Assembly (NCBI RefSeq): GCF_016887565.1
Contig: NZ_CP069396.1
Span: 9,716,001 to 9,780,000 of the forward strand
Reading direction: 5' to 3'
Source of the DNA: Archangium violaceum
Lineage (GTDB): Bacteria; Myxococcota; Myxococcia; Myxococcales; Myxococcaceae
Length of the DNA: 64,000 bases
The notes under the pieces were generated by a model that saw nothing but the letters and a program-made list of their open reading frames with translations, was not told the origin of the DNA and searched no databases. A program made the position numbers and the translations under genes. How positions within the stretch are numbered: the first letter of the stretch is position 1; every line of letters begins with the position of its first letter. This document shows positions 17,106 through 25,912 of the stretch, piece by piece.

Positions 17106-18467
17106 ATGAGCAACGGCCCCCCCGCCCGCGTCGAGGCATCCATTCCAGCGCTCCTGCGGCTGGCCTGGCCGATCATCATCTCGCGCTCCACTCAGATGGT
17201 GGTGGGCCTGGCGGACGCACTGATGGTGGCGCACCTCGGGGACACCGCCCTGGCCGCCACCACCACGGGCGCGATGAACGTCATGGCCGTCTTCCTCCTG
17301 CCCATGGGCACGACGTTCATCATCTCCAGCTTCGCCTCCCAGTACTACGGGAAGGGAGACCTCGCCGGGGCCCGCCGCTACCCCTTCTATGGCTTCGCCA
17401 TCGCCGGCTTCACCCAGGTGCTCGGCCTCCTGATCCTTCCCCTGTTGCCCACCGTGCTCGGGCACTTCGATTACGCCCCCGATGTCCGCGCCACCTTGCA
17501 GCAGTACATCCAGGTGCGCTTGCTGGCCGGAGGCGTCGTCGTCGGCCTCGAGGCGCTGACCAACTACTACGCTGGCATCGGCAACACCCGGGTGCCCATG
17601 CTCGCCAACGTGGCCGCCATGGTCCTCAACGTGGTGGGCAACTGGCTGCTCATCGACGGCCACCTCGGACTGCCCGCGCTCGGCGTGGCCGGCGCGGCCT
17701 GGGCCAGCGTCGCTTCCACGGCGGTGGCCTTCTGCGGGCTGCTCGTCTTCTTCCTCCGCGACGGCCTCCGTCAGCCCCACCTGTCCTCCCGGCTGTCCGG
17801 CGGCGAGTTCCTGCGCGTGCTGCGTTTCGGGGTGCCCGCGGGCCTCAACTGGTTCTTCGAGTTCCTCGCCACCCTGTTCTTCATCAACGTCGTCGTCACC
17901 GGTCTGGGCACCCAGATGCTGGCGGCCTTCATGGCCGTCAACCAGCTCAACACCGTCGCCTCCCTCGTGGGCTTCGCCATGACCAGCGCGGGCGCGGTGG
18001 TGGTGGGACAGGCCATCGGCGCCGGGGCTCGTGACGAAGTGCCTCGCACCGTGCGCCTCACCTTCCTGTTGTCCGGCGGCTGGCAGGCTTTGATGGGTGT
18101 CTTCTATCTGCTGGCCCCCGAGTGGGTGTTCGCCCCCTTCGCCCAGGGAGAGCAGGCACGCGAGCTGCTCGCCCTGGGGGCGCGCGTCCTCATGCTCGCC
18201 GCGACCTGGCAGATCTTCGACGCCGCCGCCTGCACCCTGGCCGAGGCCCTGCGCGCCGCGGGCGACACCGCCTTCACGCTCTGGGCCCGGCTGGCGCTCG
18301 CCTGGGCCCTCTTCGTGCCCGGTGTCTACGCCAACGTCCGCTGGTTCGGCGGGCGCGAGGCGGCCGCCATGCTGTGGATGATGATCTACTTCGCGGCGCT
18401 CGCGGGCGTCCTGCTCGTGCGCTTCCGCAGCGGCGCGTGGCAGCGCTTCGAGCTGGTGCAGCGCTGA
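17106..18467 (+). CDS. MATE-family efflux transporter
   Basis: A 453-residue polytopic inner-membrane protein with about 12 hydrophobic segments in two homologous halves. The first half begins LLRLAWPIIISRSTQMVVGLADALMVAHLG, the family's typical opening; the second half begins around residue 240 with LRFGVPAGLNWFFEF. MATE proteins export cationic or amphipathic compounds with Na+ or H+ antiport. It sits between two JmjC oxygenase genes on the same strand, so export of a hydroxylated product or peptide is a reasonable inference, but the substrate cannot be read from sequence. Confidence 0.88.
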   Translation: MSNGPPARVEASIPALLRLAWPIIISRSTQMVVGLADALMVAHLGDTALAATTTGAMNVMAVFLLPMGTTFIISSFASQYYGKGDLAGARRYPFYGFAIAGFTQVLGLLILPLLPTVLGHFDYAPDVRATLQQYIQVRLLAGGVVVGLEALTNYYAGIGNTRVPMLANVAAMVLNVVGNWLLIDGHLGLPALGVAGAAWASVASTAVAFCGLLVFFLRDGLRQPHLSSRLSGGEFLRVLRFGVPAGLNWFFEFLATLFFINVVVTGLGTQMLAAFMAVNQLNTVASLVGFAMTSAGAVVVGQAIGAGARDEVPRTVRLTFLLSGGWQALMGVFYLLAPEWVFAPFAQGEQARELLALGARVLMLAATWQIFDAAACTLAEALRAAGDTAFTLWARLALAWALFVPGVYANVRWFGGREAAAMLWMMIYFAALAGVLLVRFRSGAWQRFELVQR

Positions 18468-18545
18468 CGCAGCCCCCCGCGTCCCCCCTGGTGCTAACCT
18501 CGCCCCGTTGTTGGCGTCCCCGCGCCCCCACCCCAGGATTTCTCC

Positions 18546-19925
18546 ATGCTGGCACCCGCCCCCGCGCCCCGCCCCTCCCCGCACGGTGAACCCTCCCTCG
18601 CGCTTCCCCGCTCCTTCTGGAAGGACTTCGCCAGGAAGCACTGGGATCGCCAGCCGACCGTCCTCCAGCGCCCCTTCGCCGCGCACTTCCCCACCCCGGG
18701 GGAGATCTTCGAGGCCCTCCTGGAGACCAGCGCGCGCTACCGCCGGGGTGAGTTCACCCAACCCCTGCGCTTCTACATCGAGCACATGGACGGCCCTGGC
18801 GGGATGCCGTACTACTCGGTCCTCTTCGACCTCTCCAGGCACCTGCCCCAGCGCGAGGACGGCGACCTCGACGGGTATCTGGCGCGCCTGGACTCGCTGC
18901 TGGGCGGCAAGCGCTTCGGCATCGTCCTCAACCGCGCCCAGTGCTTCCAGTGGAACCACTGGCTGCAGATGACGAGCTTCCTGTCCGGCTTCCACGAGGC
19001 GCTCGGCGTGCCCCTGGGCGGCAGCGACTCGTGCGTCTTCCTCGGCAACTACCGCTACACCCCCTTCGGCGTTCACAAGGACGACCTGCACGTCTTCTAC
19101 TTCGTCATCGACGGCGAGAAGACGATGAGCCTGTGGCCCTTCGACGCGCTCGCCGATCGCCAGGAGGTCCCCAAGGATGATCCCGACCTCATCCACAAGG
19201 CCGGGCTCATCTACCTGCGCGACAAGGAGGACGAGCAGCGGGTGCTCGCCAAGGCCACCACCCTCGTGGGCCGGCCGGGAGACGTCATGTACTGGCCCGC
19301 CTCCTACTGGCATCGCGCCGAGCCCTCGCGCGGGCTGAACATCAGCGCCTCGCTCGGGGTGAGCTTCCGTCCTCCGCCGTTCACCGGCATGGCGCCTCCT
19401 GGCGAGTGGCCCCGCCGCCTGCGCCACACCGAGCTGCCCGCCGGGCCGCGCTCCCGCCTCCCCGAGCCGGTGCGCAAGTCCCTCCAGCGGCGCTCCCGGC
19501 GCCAGGACGTGCTCTCCGCCGAGCGCGAGAGCACCTCCGAGTGGGTCCGCTTCCTCACCGGCGGAGCCCTGGAGGGCACGCCACTCGAGGCCCGGGAGGA
19601 GCCCCTGAAGCCCCAGGAGTGGATCCTCGCCAGCCGCGAGCGCCCCATCGTCAGCGTCCCCCTGCCCCAGGGGCAGGTGCTGGTCTCCGCCAACGGCCGC
19701 TCCGCTACCCTCACCCCGGCCCCCGCGGTGCTCCGCCGCGTCGAGAAGCTCCTGACGGCCCTCAACAGTGGCAAGCCCCAGCAGGTCGAGGCCCTCGAAG
19801 AGGCCTTCTTCTCCAGGCTGACGGCGCGCTCCTTCAACACGCGCGCCTTCCGCGCGCTGCTCGATGACCTGGTGCGCTGGCGCGCGGTGCGGCGCTGCGA
19901 GCCGCCCTCGAGCAGGGCCCGCTGA
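18546..19925 (+). CDS. JmjC (cupin-4-like) Fe(II)/2-oxoglutarate oxygenase
   Basis: A 459-residue protein with a JmjC domain in the first 290 residues. Metal ligands appear as His177-x-Asp179 in FGVHKDDLHVF and His256 in PASYWHRAEPS. The layout (N-terminal FWKDFARKHWDRQPTVL, JmjC domain, C-terminal winged-helix-like region with LLDDLVRW) resembles bacterial ribosomal-oxygenase-type enzymes. It is clearly different from the two cupin-8 proteins in this window. The substrate could be a protein or peptide. It is the third gene of the JmjC-MATE-JmjC run and ends 9 nt before the convergent TldE-like gene. Confidence 0.8.
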   Translation: MLAPAPAPRPSPHGEPSLALPRSFWKDFARKHWDRQPTVLQRPFAAHFPTPGEIFEALLETSARYRRGEFTQPLRFYIEHMDGPGGMPYYSVLFDLSRHLPQREDGDLDGYLARLDSLLGGKRFGIVLNRAQCFQWNHWLQMTSFLSGFHEALGVPLGGSDSCVFLGNYRYTPFGVHKDDLHVFYFVIDGEKTMSLWPFDALADRQEVPKDDPDLIHKAGLIYLRDKEDEQRVLAKATTLVGRPGDVMYWPASYWHRAEPSRGLNISASLGVSFRPPPFTGMAPPGEWPRRLRHTELPAGPRSRLPEPVRKSLQRRSRRQDVLSAERESTSEWVRFLTGGALEGTPLEAREEPLKPQEWILASRERPIVSVPLPQGQVLVSANGRSATLTPAPAVLRRVEKLLTALNSGKPQQVEALEEAFFSRLTARSFNTRAFRALLDDLVRWRAVRRCEPPSSRAR

Positions 19926-19934
19926 GCCCCGGCC

Positions 19935-21284
19935 TCAGCCCGACAGCAGCGGCGGGAGCACGAGCGTCGGGGTTCCACACCCCTCCGCGGTGGGGAAGAA
20001 CGCCAGGTCCGTCCCCACGCCCCGCAGCGCGCGGAACGTCTCCAGCACGGGCAGGCTCAGCTCCACGGGGTTGATGCGCCGCACGCGTCGGCCCGCCTCC
20101 ACCTCCCAGCCTCCCGCCACCAGCGTCACCAGCCCGGGGCGCGGCATCGTGGTGAACGTCTCGATGCGCGCCACCAGCTCCGTGTAGCGCTCGGGGAGCG
20201 CATCACCCCGTGGCACCACGAAGAGGTTGAGGGGAGAAGGAGCCGGCGGCGACGCCTCGGAGCGCAGGCCCCGGCCGTTCGGCTCCACCCCGAGCCGCGC
20301 CGCCGTCGCCGCCGAGTGCAGGAAGCCCACCAGCCGCCCCTCGTCGACGAGCCGCACCCGGCGCGCGAAGAGTCCCTCGTCGTCCGTCTCCCGCCGCTGC
20401 GTCCCCAGCGGGTGGAGCGGGCCATCCTCGACGCTCAGCACCGAGGGGAAGGCCTTCTTGCCCACCGCCCGCGCGAGGGCGGGGCTCGATGCCGCCACGT
20501 CTCCCCGGAGCAGCCAGGCCAGCCCCGCGACGAGCGGGGCCGCGACGGCGGGACGCAGCACGAGCGGCAGTCCCGGTGACACCGCCTCCGCTGGCCCCTC
20601 CAGCGCCTCGACGGCCTCCGTCAGTCGCGCTCGCAGGGCGGCGAGGTCCCACGCATCGCCCGACGGCGAGGCCACCGCATCCACCACGGCCCCGCGCGAC
20701 GTCTCGCAGCGCACGAAGGCCTCCTCCCGGGAAGACAGGCCCGTCTGGAAGATGCCCTCACCGCGCACGAGCGCCGTCCACGTCGCGGATTGAGCGAGCA
20801 CCTCCGCCTGCACCACGACTCCAGGAGGCACCACCGTCCGGGCGAGCTGCTCCGCCAGCCGCGACATCCGCTCGGCCGACAGCTCCGGCAGCTCCGGCGG
20901 CCACGGTCCGGCAGGAGGGGGTGACACGAGTCCCGGGGCACGGGAGCCCACGCCCAGGCGCCGCGTGGCGGCGCCCAGCACGCGCCGCAGGTCCTCGGGC
21001 CCTCCCACCGGCAGCGCCGCGAACCCGGACTCCTCTCCCCGCCACACCCGCCCCGCTCCCCACAGGGACTCGCCCCGGGCCAGGGTGGAGTCACCGGTGC
21101 GGGCCTCGTATTCCAAGGACAGCCGGCGGCTCGCCGTGAGGAAGAGCTCCGCCTCCAGGGAGGACTGTCCCCGCGTGAAGGTGGCCACCTCCACCCGTGC
21201 CGCCTCGGCCAGCGCGCGCAGGTCCACCCCCGCGCACGTCTCGCGCCCGCTCGTCCCTCGCGCCCCTCCGGAGGTCACCGGCAT
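19935..21284 (-). CDS. tldE: PmbA/TldE-family protein
   Basis: Likely start ATG 21284 (MPVTSGGARGT), with a GAGGGGG upstream; the longer in-frame N-terminus is Arg/Gly-rich and doubtful. The 449-residue product has the TldD/PmbA fold signatures, including DDEGLFARRVRLVDEGRLVGFLHSAATAARLG in the middle and the C-terminal INPVELSLPVLETFRALRGVG segment. No HExxxH zinc motif is seen, which fits the non-catalytic TldE partner. TldD/TldE form a heterodimeric protease that trims unfolded peptides and is known to remove leader peptides of some ribosomal peptides such as microcin B17. It is divergent from the TldD-like gene with about 125 bp between the starts. Confidence 0.75.
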   Translation of the reverse strand: MPVTSGGARGTSGRETCAGVDLRALAEAARVEVATFTRGQSSLEAELFLTASRRLSLEYEARTGDSTLARGESLWGAGRVWRGEESGFAALPVGGPEDLRRVLGAATRRLGVGSRAPGLVSPPPAGPWPPELPELSAERMSRLAEQLARTVVPPGVVVQAEVLAQSATWTALVRGEGIFQTGLSSREEAFVRCETSRGAVVDAVASPSGDAWDLAALRARLTEAVEALEGPAEAVSPGLPLVLRPAVAAPLVAGLAWLLRGDVAASSPALARAVGKKAFPSVLSVEDGPLHPLGTQRRETDDEGLFARRVRLVDEGRLVGFLHSAATAARLGVEPNGRGLRSEASPPAPSPLNLFVVPRGDALPERYTELVARIETFTTMPRPGLVTLVAGGWEVEAGRRVRRINPVELSLPVLETFRALRGVGTDLAFFPTAEGCGTPTLVLPPLLSG

Positions 21285-21409
21285 CCCCGTGCCCCCTCGC
21301 GCGTGCCCATCGGGCCGCCCGGGTGCTCTCCTGCGCGGCGGGCTCCTCCGCCCACCGCCTCCGTCCCCGGACACTCGGGTGCTAAGACACAGTGGGGAGG
21401 AGCCTCATC

Positions 21410-22687
21410 TTGCTGGATTGGTTCGTGGAACGGCGCGAGGTCATCGAGGTGGCCCACCAGCGCTCGGGGCTGCGCGTGCAGGAGCCCACCTGTGAGCGTG
21501 GCTACGCCGTCCGCCGGAGCACCTCCGGAGGCAGCGAGCAGGAGTGGACGGAGCTCGCCAACGGCACGCTCCCGCCCGGGGCCCTGCCCGCGGAGGTGGC
21601 TGGACGAGCGCGCGAGCTGCTCTCCCCCGAGCCGGCCCCGTCGGACGGCACCCGGGAGGCGGAGGTGGTGCGGCGGCTCGTGGACACGGCCCGGGCCGCG
21701 GGCGCGGCGCACCTGGACGTGCTGCTGCGCGAGGTGGACCAGCGCGTCCTCATCTCCCGCGAGACACACCTCGTCGAGGACCGCCGCCGCTACGCGCTCC
21801 TCGAGGTGAAGGCGTTTCACACCACCGAGGGCGGACTGGCGGAGCTGTGGCGCTGCGCGGCCCATCCGGACGGAGGGCGGCTGTACGCGGCACTGCCAGA
21901 GCTGGAGTCCCTCGTGGAGCGCATGGTGCGGCAGCTCCAGGAGCACAGCCCCGCCGTGCCGTGCCCCACCGGCCCGCTTCCCGTGGTGTTCCCCCCCGGA
22001 GCGGCCTCCGCCTGCTTCTTCCACGAGGTGTGTGGACACCCGCTGGAGGGCGATGTCGTCGCTCGGGGAGGCTCCTACCTCTCGCGCCGCCTCGGGCAGC
22101 GCGTGGCCGAGCCCTTCGTCTCCATCTCGGACGATCCAACCGATGGTCACGGGGCGCTCGTGTACACCTGTGACGACGAGGGCCACGCCGCGCAACCGGT
22201 GCCGCTGCTCCAGGAGGGATGCGTCGGCTCGCCCCTGCTGGACGAGCGGAGCGCCAGCGAGCTGGGACGCGCGCCCAACGGACATGGCCGACGGGTGGGG
22301 TTCAAGCACCCTCCCCTGCCCCGCATGGCGCACACCCGCGTCGAGCCGCACCAGGGCCACCTGGAGGCGCTGCTGGCCGACATTCCGCACGGGCTGCTGG
22401 TGCGCCACCTGACGCCCCGCCACATGAACCTCCTGTCGGGGGACTTCAGCTTCTACATCGTCGAGGCCCAGGAGATCCGCGAGGGCCGGCCGGGGCGGTT
22501 CGTGTCGCCCGGTATTCTCGAGGGCAACGGTCTGGCGGCCCTGGCCGGTATCGATGCGCTTGGCGGGGACCTCCAGAACCTGTTCGCCACCCGGGGCTGC
22601 CGCAAGCTCGACCATGGTCCGCTGCCAGTGTCGTTCGGACAGCCCACCGTGCGCTTCCGCCAGCTCCATGTGCGGCCCTGGCGCTAG
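21410..22687 (+). CDS. tldD: TldD-family zinc metalloprotease
   Basis: A 425-residue TldD-like protein. The zinc-binding HExxxH is present as HEVCGHPLEGD (around residue 205), with the preceding GAASACFFHE typical of the family, and a later Cys/His in the FATRGCRKLDHGPLPVSFGQP segment. TTG at 21410 with GGAGGAG at 6-7 nt is preferred; GTG 21392 in the same frame is possible. Together with the divergent TldE-like gene this should give the intact heterodimer. Its location among oxygenases and a small-peptide gene raises a possible role in peptide maturation, but TldD/E also occurs in many genomes without such a role. Confidence 0.8.
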   Translation: MLDWFVERREVIEVAHQRSGLRVQEPTCERGYAVRRSTSGGSEQEWTELANGTLPPGALPAEVAGRARELLSPEPAPSDGTREAEVVRRLVDTARAAGAAHLDVLLREVDQRVLISRETHLVEDRRRYALLEVKAFHTTEGGLAELWRCAAHPDGGRLYAALPELESLVERMVRQLQEHSPAVPCPTGPLPVVFPPGAASACFFHEVCGHPLEGDVVARGGSYLSRRLGQRVAEPFVSISDDPTDGHGALVYTCDDEGHAAQPVPLLQEGCVGSPLLDERSASELGRAPNGHGRRVGFKHPPLPRMAHTRVEPHQGHLEALLADIPHGLLVRHLTPRHMNLLSGDFSFYIVEAQEIREGRPGRFVSPGILEGNGLAALAGIDALGGDLQNLFATRGCRKLDHGPLPVSFGQPTVRFRQLHVRPWR

Positions 22688-22718
22688 TGGACCCATTCAG
22701 CAACACCGGGCGGGCAAG

Positions 22719-22755
22719 ACCCTCACCCCCCGCCCTCTCCCAGGGGGAGAGGGCG
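22719..22755. repeat. REP-like palindromic repeat, copy 1
   Basis: ACCCTCACCC is followed by a hairpin GCCCTCTCCC (22732-22741) - AGG - GGGAGAGGGC (22745-22754). The same sequence type recurs twice at 47.9-48.0 kb. It lies between convergent genes and may also terminate transcription. Confidence 0.75.
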
Positions 22756-22772
22756 CATGCGCAACCCGAGAG

Positions 22773-23879
22773 TCACCACTTCATGCACAGCCAGCTCATG
22801 TCCGGAGGCGGCGTGGGCTCGGCGTACGGATCCTCCGGCGGCGGAGGCATCGAGGACTCGTTGTGCAGCCGCAGCACCGAGACGCCCGGGCCAACCCGGC
22901 CCGTGAACGACGGGGCCAGCCAGGGACGCGGCCCCCCCGGTCCGGGCTCCTCGCCCTCCGGGGTCGTCACGGTATCGGTGAAGGTCAGAGACACCGGCTC
23001 CGTGCTCCCCTTCGGCAGCACGAGCGCGTAGTACCCCATCGAGCTGATGCCGCCAGGGTTCTTGGCGACGAAACCCATCGCCGTCTGCCCGGGGAGCTGC
23101 TTGGACGGAAGGTCCCAGTCGATCGGGTACAGCGTGCCCTGGTTCGTCTCCGCCGCGATGCCATCCGCCGGCGAGGTGAAGAAGTACAGCACCATGCTGG
23201 GCGCGTAGGTCCAGACGAGCACCACCCCTCCCGAGCCACTCACCAGGGAGCTGGGCGTCGTCGGAGTACCGGAGCGCGTCCGCAGGTTGGCCACCGCGCC
23301 AAGCGCGCCAGCCTCACCCGCTACCGTGGCCACCTGCGTCTGGCAGGAAGTCGTGCTGGCCACGATGGGCCGCAGCGTCGTGGTCGGGTAGTACTTCGCC
23401 ACGGGCACGGGCAGATAGTCCGGCTCGGAGAAGATGTCCGGCGCCCCGAGCACGAGCCCCTCCGCGGGAGGCTCGGCCCTCACCTGGTACTCGATGGTGT
23501 CGCTGGTCGGAACCCCCGTCACCTGCCAGGAGCCATTGAACGCCGCGGGGTCGCTGCTGCTGACCACGGTGTCACCGTCGAGCACGCTCACCTTCGCGCC
23601 CAGCGCGGCCGCGCGGGTCAGATAGGGCGTCCCGTCGAAGAGCGCGTCCGGCGGAGGAGGAAACGGCTCCTCGCCCTCGGGGGGCGGGAAGCTCGGGAAG
23701 GTCTTGCTCGAGAAGAAGAAGACCTCCGGATCATAGACAATCCCCGACACGGTGGTCTGCCGCTGGGGGAGGTCCACGTAGACGGTGTCGGAGGACGTCC
23801 CGGGAGGGACGTCGCTCCCCGCGCACCCGGCCAGGGCGGCGGCGAGCAGGAGGCTGGTGGTGACGGACGAAGCCCTCAT
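22773..23879 (-). CDS. secreted lipoprotein of unknown function
   Basis: ATG 23879 (MRASSVTTSLLL) has CGAGGA upstream and opens a lipoprotein signal ending LAGC at about residue 20; an ATG seven codons earlier is possible. The 368-residue product has a Pro-rich stretch (FPPPEGEEPFPPPPD) and beta-rich segments suggesting a carboxypeptidase-regulatory-like or Ig-like fold (VSGIVYDPE, ANLRTRSGTP), but no known domain is certain. It follows the multihaem cytochrome gene by 17 nt in the same direction, so the two are cotranscribed and probably work together at the outer membrane. Confidence 0.65.
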   Translation of the reverse strand: MRASSVTTSLLLAAALAGCAGSDVPPGTSSDTVYVDLPQRQTTVSGIVYDPEVFFFSSKTFPSFPPPEGEEPFPPPPDALFDGTPYLTRAAALGAKVSVLDGDTVVSSSDPAAFNGSWQVTGVPTSDTIEYQVRAEPPAEGLVLGAPDIFSEPDYLPVPVAKYYPTTTLRPIVASTTSCQTQVATVAGEAGALGAVANLRTRSGTPTTPSSLVSGSGGVVLVWTYAPSMVLYFFTSPADGIAAETNQGTLYPIDWDLPSKQLPGQTAMGFVAKNPGGISSMGYYALVLPKGSTEPVSLTFTDTVTTPEGEEPGPGGPRPWLAPSFTGRVGPGVSVLRLHNESSMPPPPEDPYAEPTPPPDMSWLCMKW

Positions 23880-23896
23880 TGGATTCCTCGGGAGTC

Positions 23897-25792
23897 TCAT
23901 TGGGCGGGCAGGAGGTGCCGGGTCGGCGGGGTCGCGGCATGGCACGCCTGGGCGCAGTTGCCGTAGGCGTTGGGCGTCTTCTGCATCTCCTCGAACTCCA
24001 GGTCGAAGTACTGCGTGCCGTGAGCCTCGAGGTGGCAGCCGTTGCAGGCGATGATGCTCGGGCGCAGCGTGCTCTCCCGGTTGAGGTGGCACAGCCGGCA
24101 GTCGGCCTTGCTCTGGTCGTACTTGCGCGAGCCCATGTGCAGCCGGTGCACCAGGTCGGAGACGTGACCCACCGTCTCGTCGAAGTGGCACGTCTTGCAC
24201 AGCGCCACGTGGTCCACGGACAGGCCGTGGTGCAGGTTGGAGAGCGAGTTCACCCCGTTGTGGCAGATCTGGCAGTTGCCGATGTCCTCCTTGTAGGCCG
24301 TGGCCTTCTCCTGGCCCACCTGGAAGAAGAAGGGATCCATCCGGTTGAGGCGCTCGCCCATGAAGGAGCGGTGGTTCTTGAGGATGACGGCGTAGGTGCC
24401 CGGCTTGGCCGTGTCGGGCAGGCCGACGGCGTAGCGCGTGGCGGGCTTGGCATCCGCGTAGCCGGCCACGTAGGGCAGCAGGCCGGGCTCGACGAAGTAC
24501 TTGGGCTCGCTCGTCTGGGGGAAGGCGAAGTAGGGCAGCTGGAAGGTGCCGTTGACCACCTTCAGGTCCTGCAGGGGGCCCACCACCTTGTAGCCGGACT
24601 CGGAGCTGCTGGTGTCACGGAAGACGGTCAGCATGCCCTCGTTGAAGTAGGAGACGCCGTTGGACATGTCCCCTCGGTACTGGTTGAGCGAGGGCAGCAG
24701 GTCGCGCGGGTGCAGGCCATGGCCATCACCGTCCTGCAGCGACACCAGGAAATCCACCGTCTCGCCCGGCATGTAGTACTTGCCGTTGCTCGGCTTCTGG
24801 AAGCGCACCTTCTGCTCCAGGCCGAACCCGCAGGGCACCGTCTTGTTGGTGGCCAGCCCGTCCGCGTCCAGCTCGTAGCAGGTGGCCTGCCGATCCTGCT
24901 CCGGCACGAAGTTCACCGGGAAGAGGAAGGGCTCGTCCGGCATGTGGCTCCAGGTGACGCGGATGACACCCTCACCCGTGAGCTGCGGCATGCGGAAGGA
25001 CTTGAAGGGGTTGGTGGCGTTGGCGAACGAGACCTTCACGCCCGTGTGGTAGAGCGGCGGGCCGTAGCTGTCGGACTGGTGCAGCGTGGTGTCGCCCGGG
25101 GACTCCGGGCGGGCGATGCCGTAGATGGCCCAGCTCACACGGGTGCGGCCGGTGACGCTGTTCTCGGCCAGGAAGTCCCGGCGGCCGTAGACCTCCTTCA
25201 CGCGCGAGACGCCGTCCGCGTCGAGCACCTCGATCGTCAGCGTGTCGTCGTCGGAGATCATCCACGCGGCGTTCTCGTAATAGGTCTCGCGGATGAAGAT
25301 GCCTGGGCCGTAGGTGCGCCAGTCATCGCGGCCGATGGTCAGCCCCGTCCAGTCCAGGCTCTTGAAGCGCGACTGCTTGCGGATCCACGTGGCCGGCGTG
25401 CGGCGATCATTGAAGTCCGTGTGGACGTTGGTGACGGCGTCCATGGCGGTGAACTCGCGCAGGAAGTAGAGCGAGCCCGGCGTCACCTGGAGCCGCGCCG
25501 TCGGTTCCCGGGGAGGGCCCAGCGGAGCGCCGTCATTGAGGTTCTGGCACTGGTCCGGGTAGCCCGGCAGCGTGAGCGAGCCGCGCGTCACCGGCTCGCC
25601 GTTGGGGAGGATGGCGCAGCCGTTGAACTGCAGCAGCGAGAGCGAGATGGCCCCGGACGCGGAGCTGGAGTACGGATCGAACGCCTTCGCACCACGGCCA
25701 CGCGTTCCCTCGACATCTTCGGTCCGGAGAACGTCACAGCTCGAGGTGAGCACCACAACGGAAAGGAAGAGGAGTCTCTGAAGCATTGTCAT
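23897..25792 (-). CDS. multihaem c-type cytochrome lipoprotein (OmcA/MtrC-like)
   Basis: A 631-residue secreted protein with a lipoprotein-like signal (LSVVVLTSSC). The last 120 residues carry haem-binding motifs CQICH, CKTCH, CRLCH and CNGCH, plus a final CAQACH, which is a CX3CH variant. The first 500 residues are beta-rich and Cys-poor. A C-terminal haem cluster attached to a large N-terminal part is reminiscent of OmcA/MtrC-family decahaem proteins, although only five motifs are seen. It is probably exported and anchored, and may carry electrons at the cell surface or serve redox partners such as the neighbouring Rieske enzyme (inference). It is followed by a lipoprotein gene 17 nt downstream. 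Confidence 0.8.
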   Translation of the reverse strand: MTMLQRLLFLSVVVLTSSCDVLRTEDVEGTRGRGAKAFDPYSSSASGAISLSLLQFNGCAILPNGEPVTRGSLTLPGYPDQCQNLNDGAPLGPPREPTARLQVTPGSLYFLREFTAMDAVTNVHTDFNDRRTPATWIRKQSRFKSLDWTGLTIGRDDWRTYGPGIFIRETYYENAAWMISDDDTLTIEVLDADGVSRVKEVYGRRDFLAENSVTGRTRVSWAIYGIARPESPGDTTLHQSDSYGPPLYHTGVKVSFANATNPFKSFRMPQLTGEGVIRVTWSHMPDEPFLFPVNFVPEQDRQATCYELDADGLATNKTVPCGFGLEQKVRFQKPSNGKYYMPGETVDFLVSLQDGDGHGLHPRDLLPSLNQYRGDMSNGVSYFNEGMLTVFRDTSSSESGYKVVGPLQDLKVVNGTFQLPYFAFPQTSEPKYFVEPGLLPYVAGYADAKPATRYAVGLPDTAKPGTYAVILKNHRSFMGERLNRMDPFFFQVGQEKATAYKEDIGNCQICHNGVNSLSNLHHGLSVDHVALCKTCHFDETVGHVSDLVHRLHMGSRKYDQSKADCRLCHLNRESTLRPSIIACNGCHLEAHGTQYFDLEFEEMQKTPNAYGNCAQACHAATPPTRHLLPAQ

Positions 25793-25912
25793 CGGGGGGG
25801 CACGGAGCCTGCGCGCACCGCCGCGGCGGCAACGACAGGGGGGTATCGGCGCTCGACCGCGGCAGTCTAGCGGGCACCCGCCAGGAAGACCAGGGCGGGC
25901 AGGGAAGGCGAC

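Noticed and set aside
16995..19427. An 810-codon minus-strand frame opposite the MATE and JmjC genes
   Set aside because: The plus-strand genes have unmistakable family motifs; the antisense product does not.
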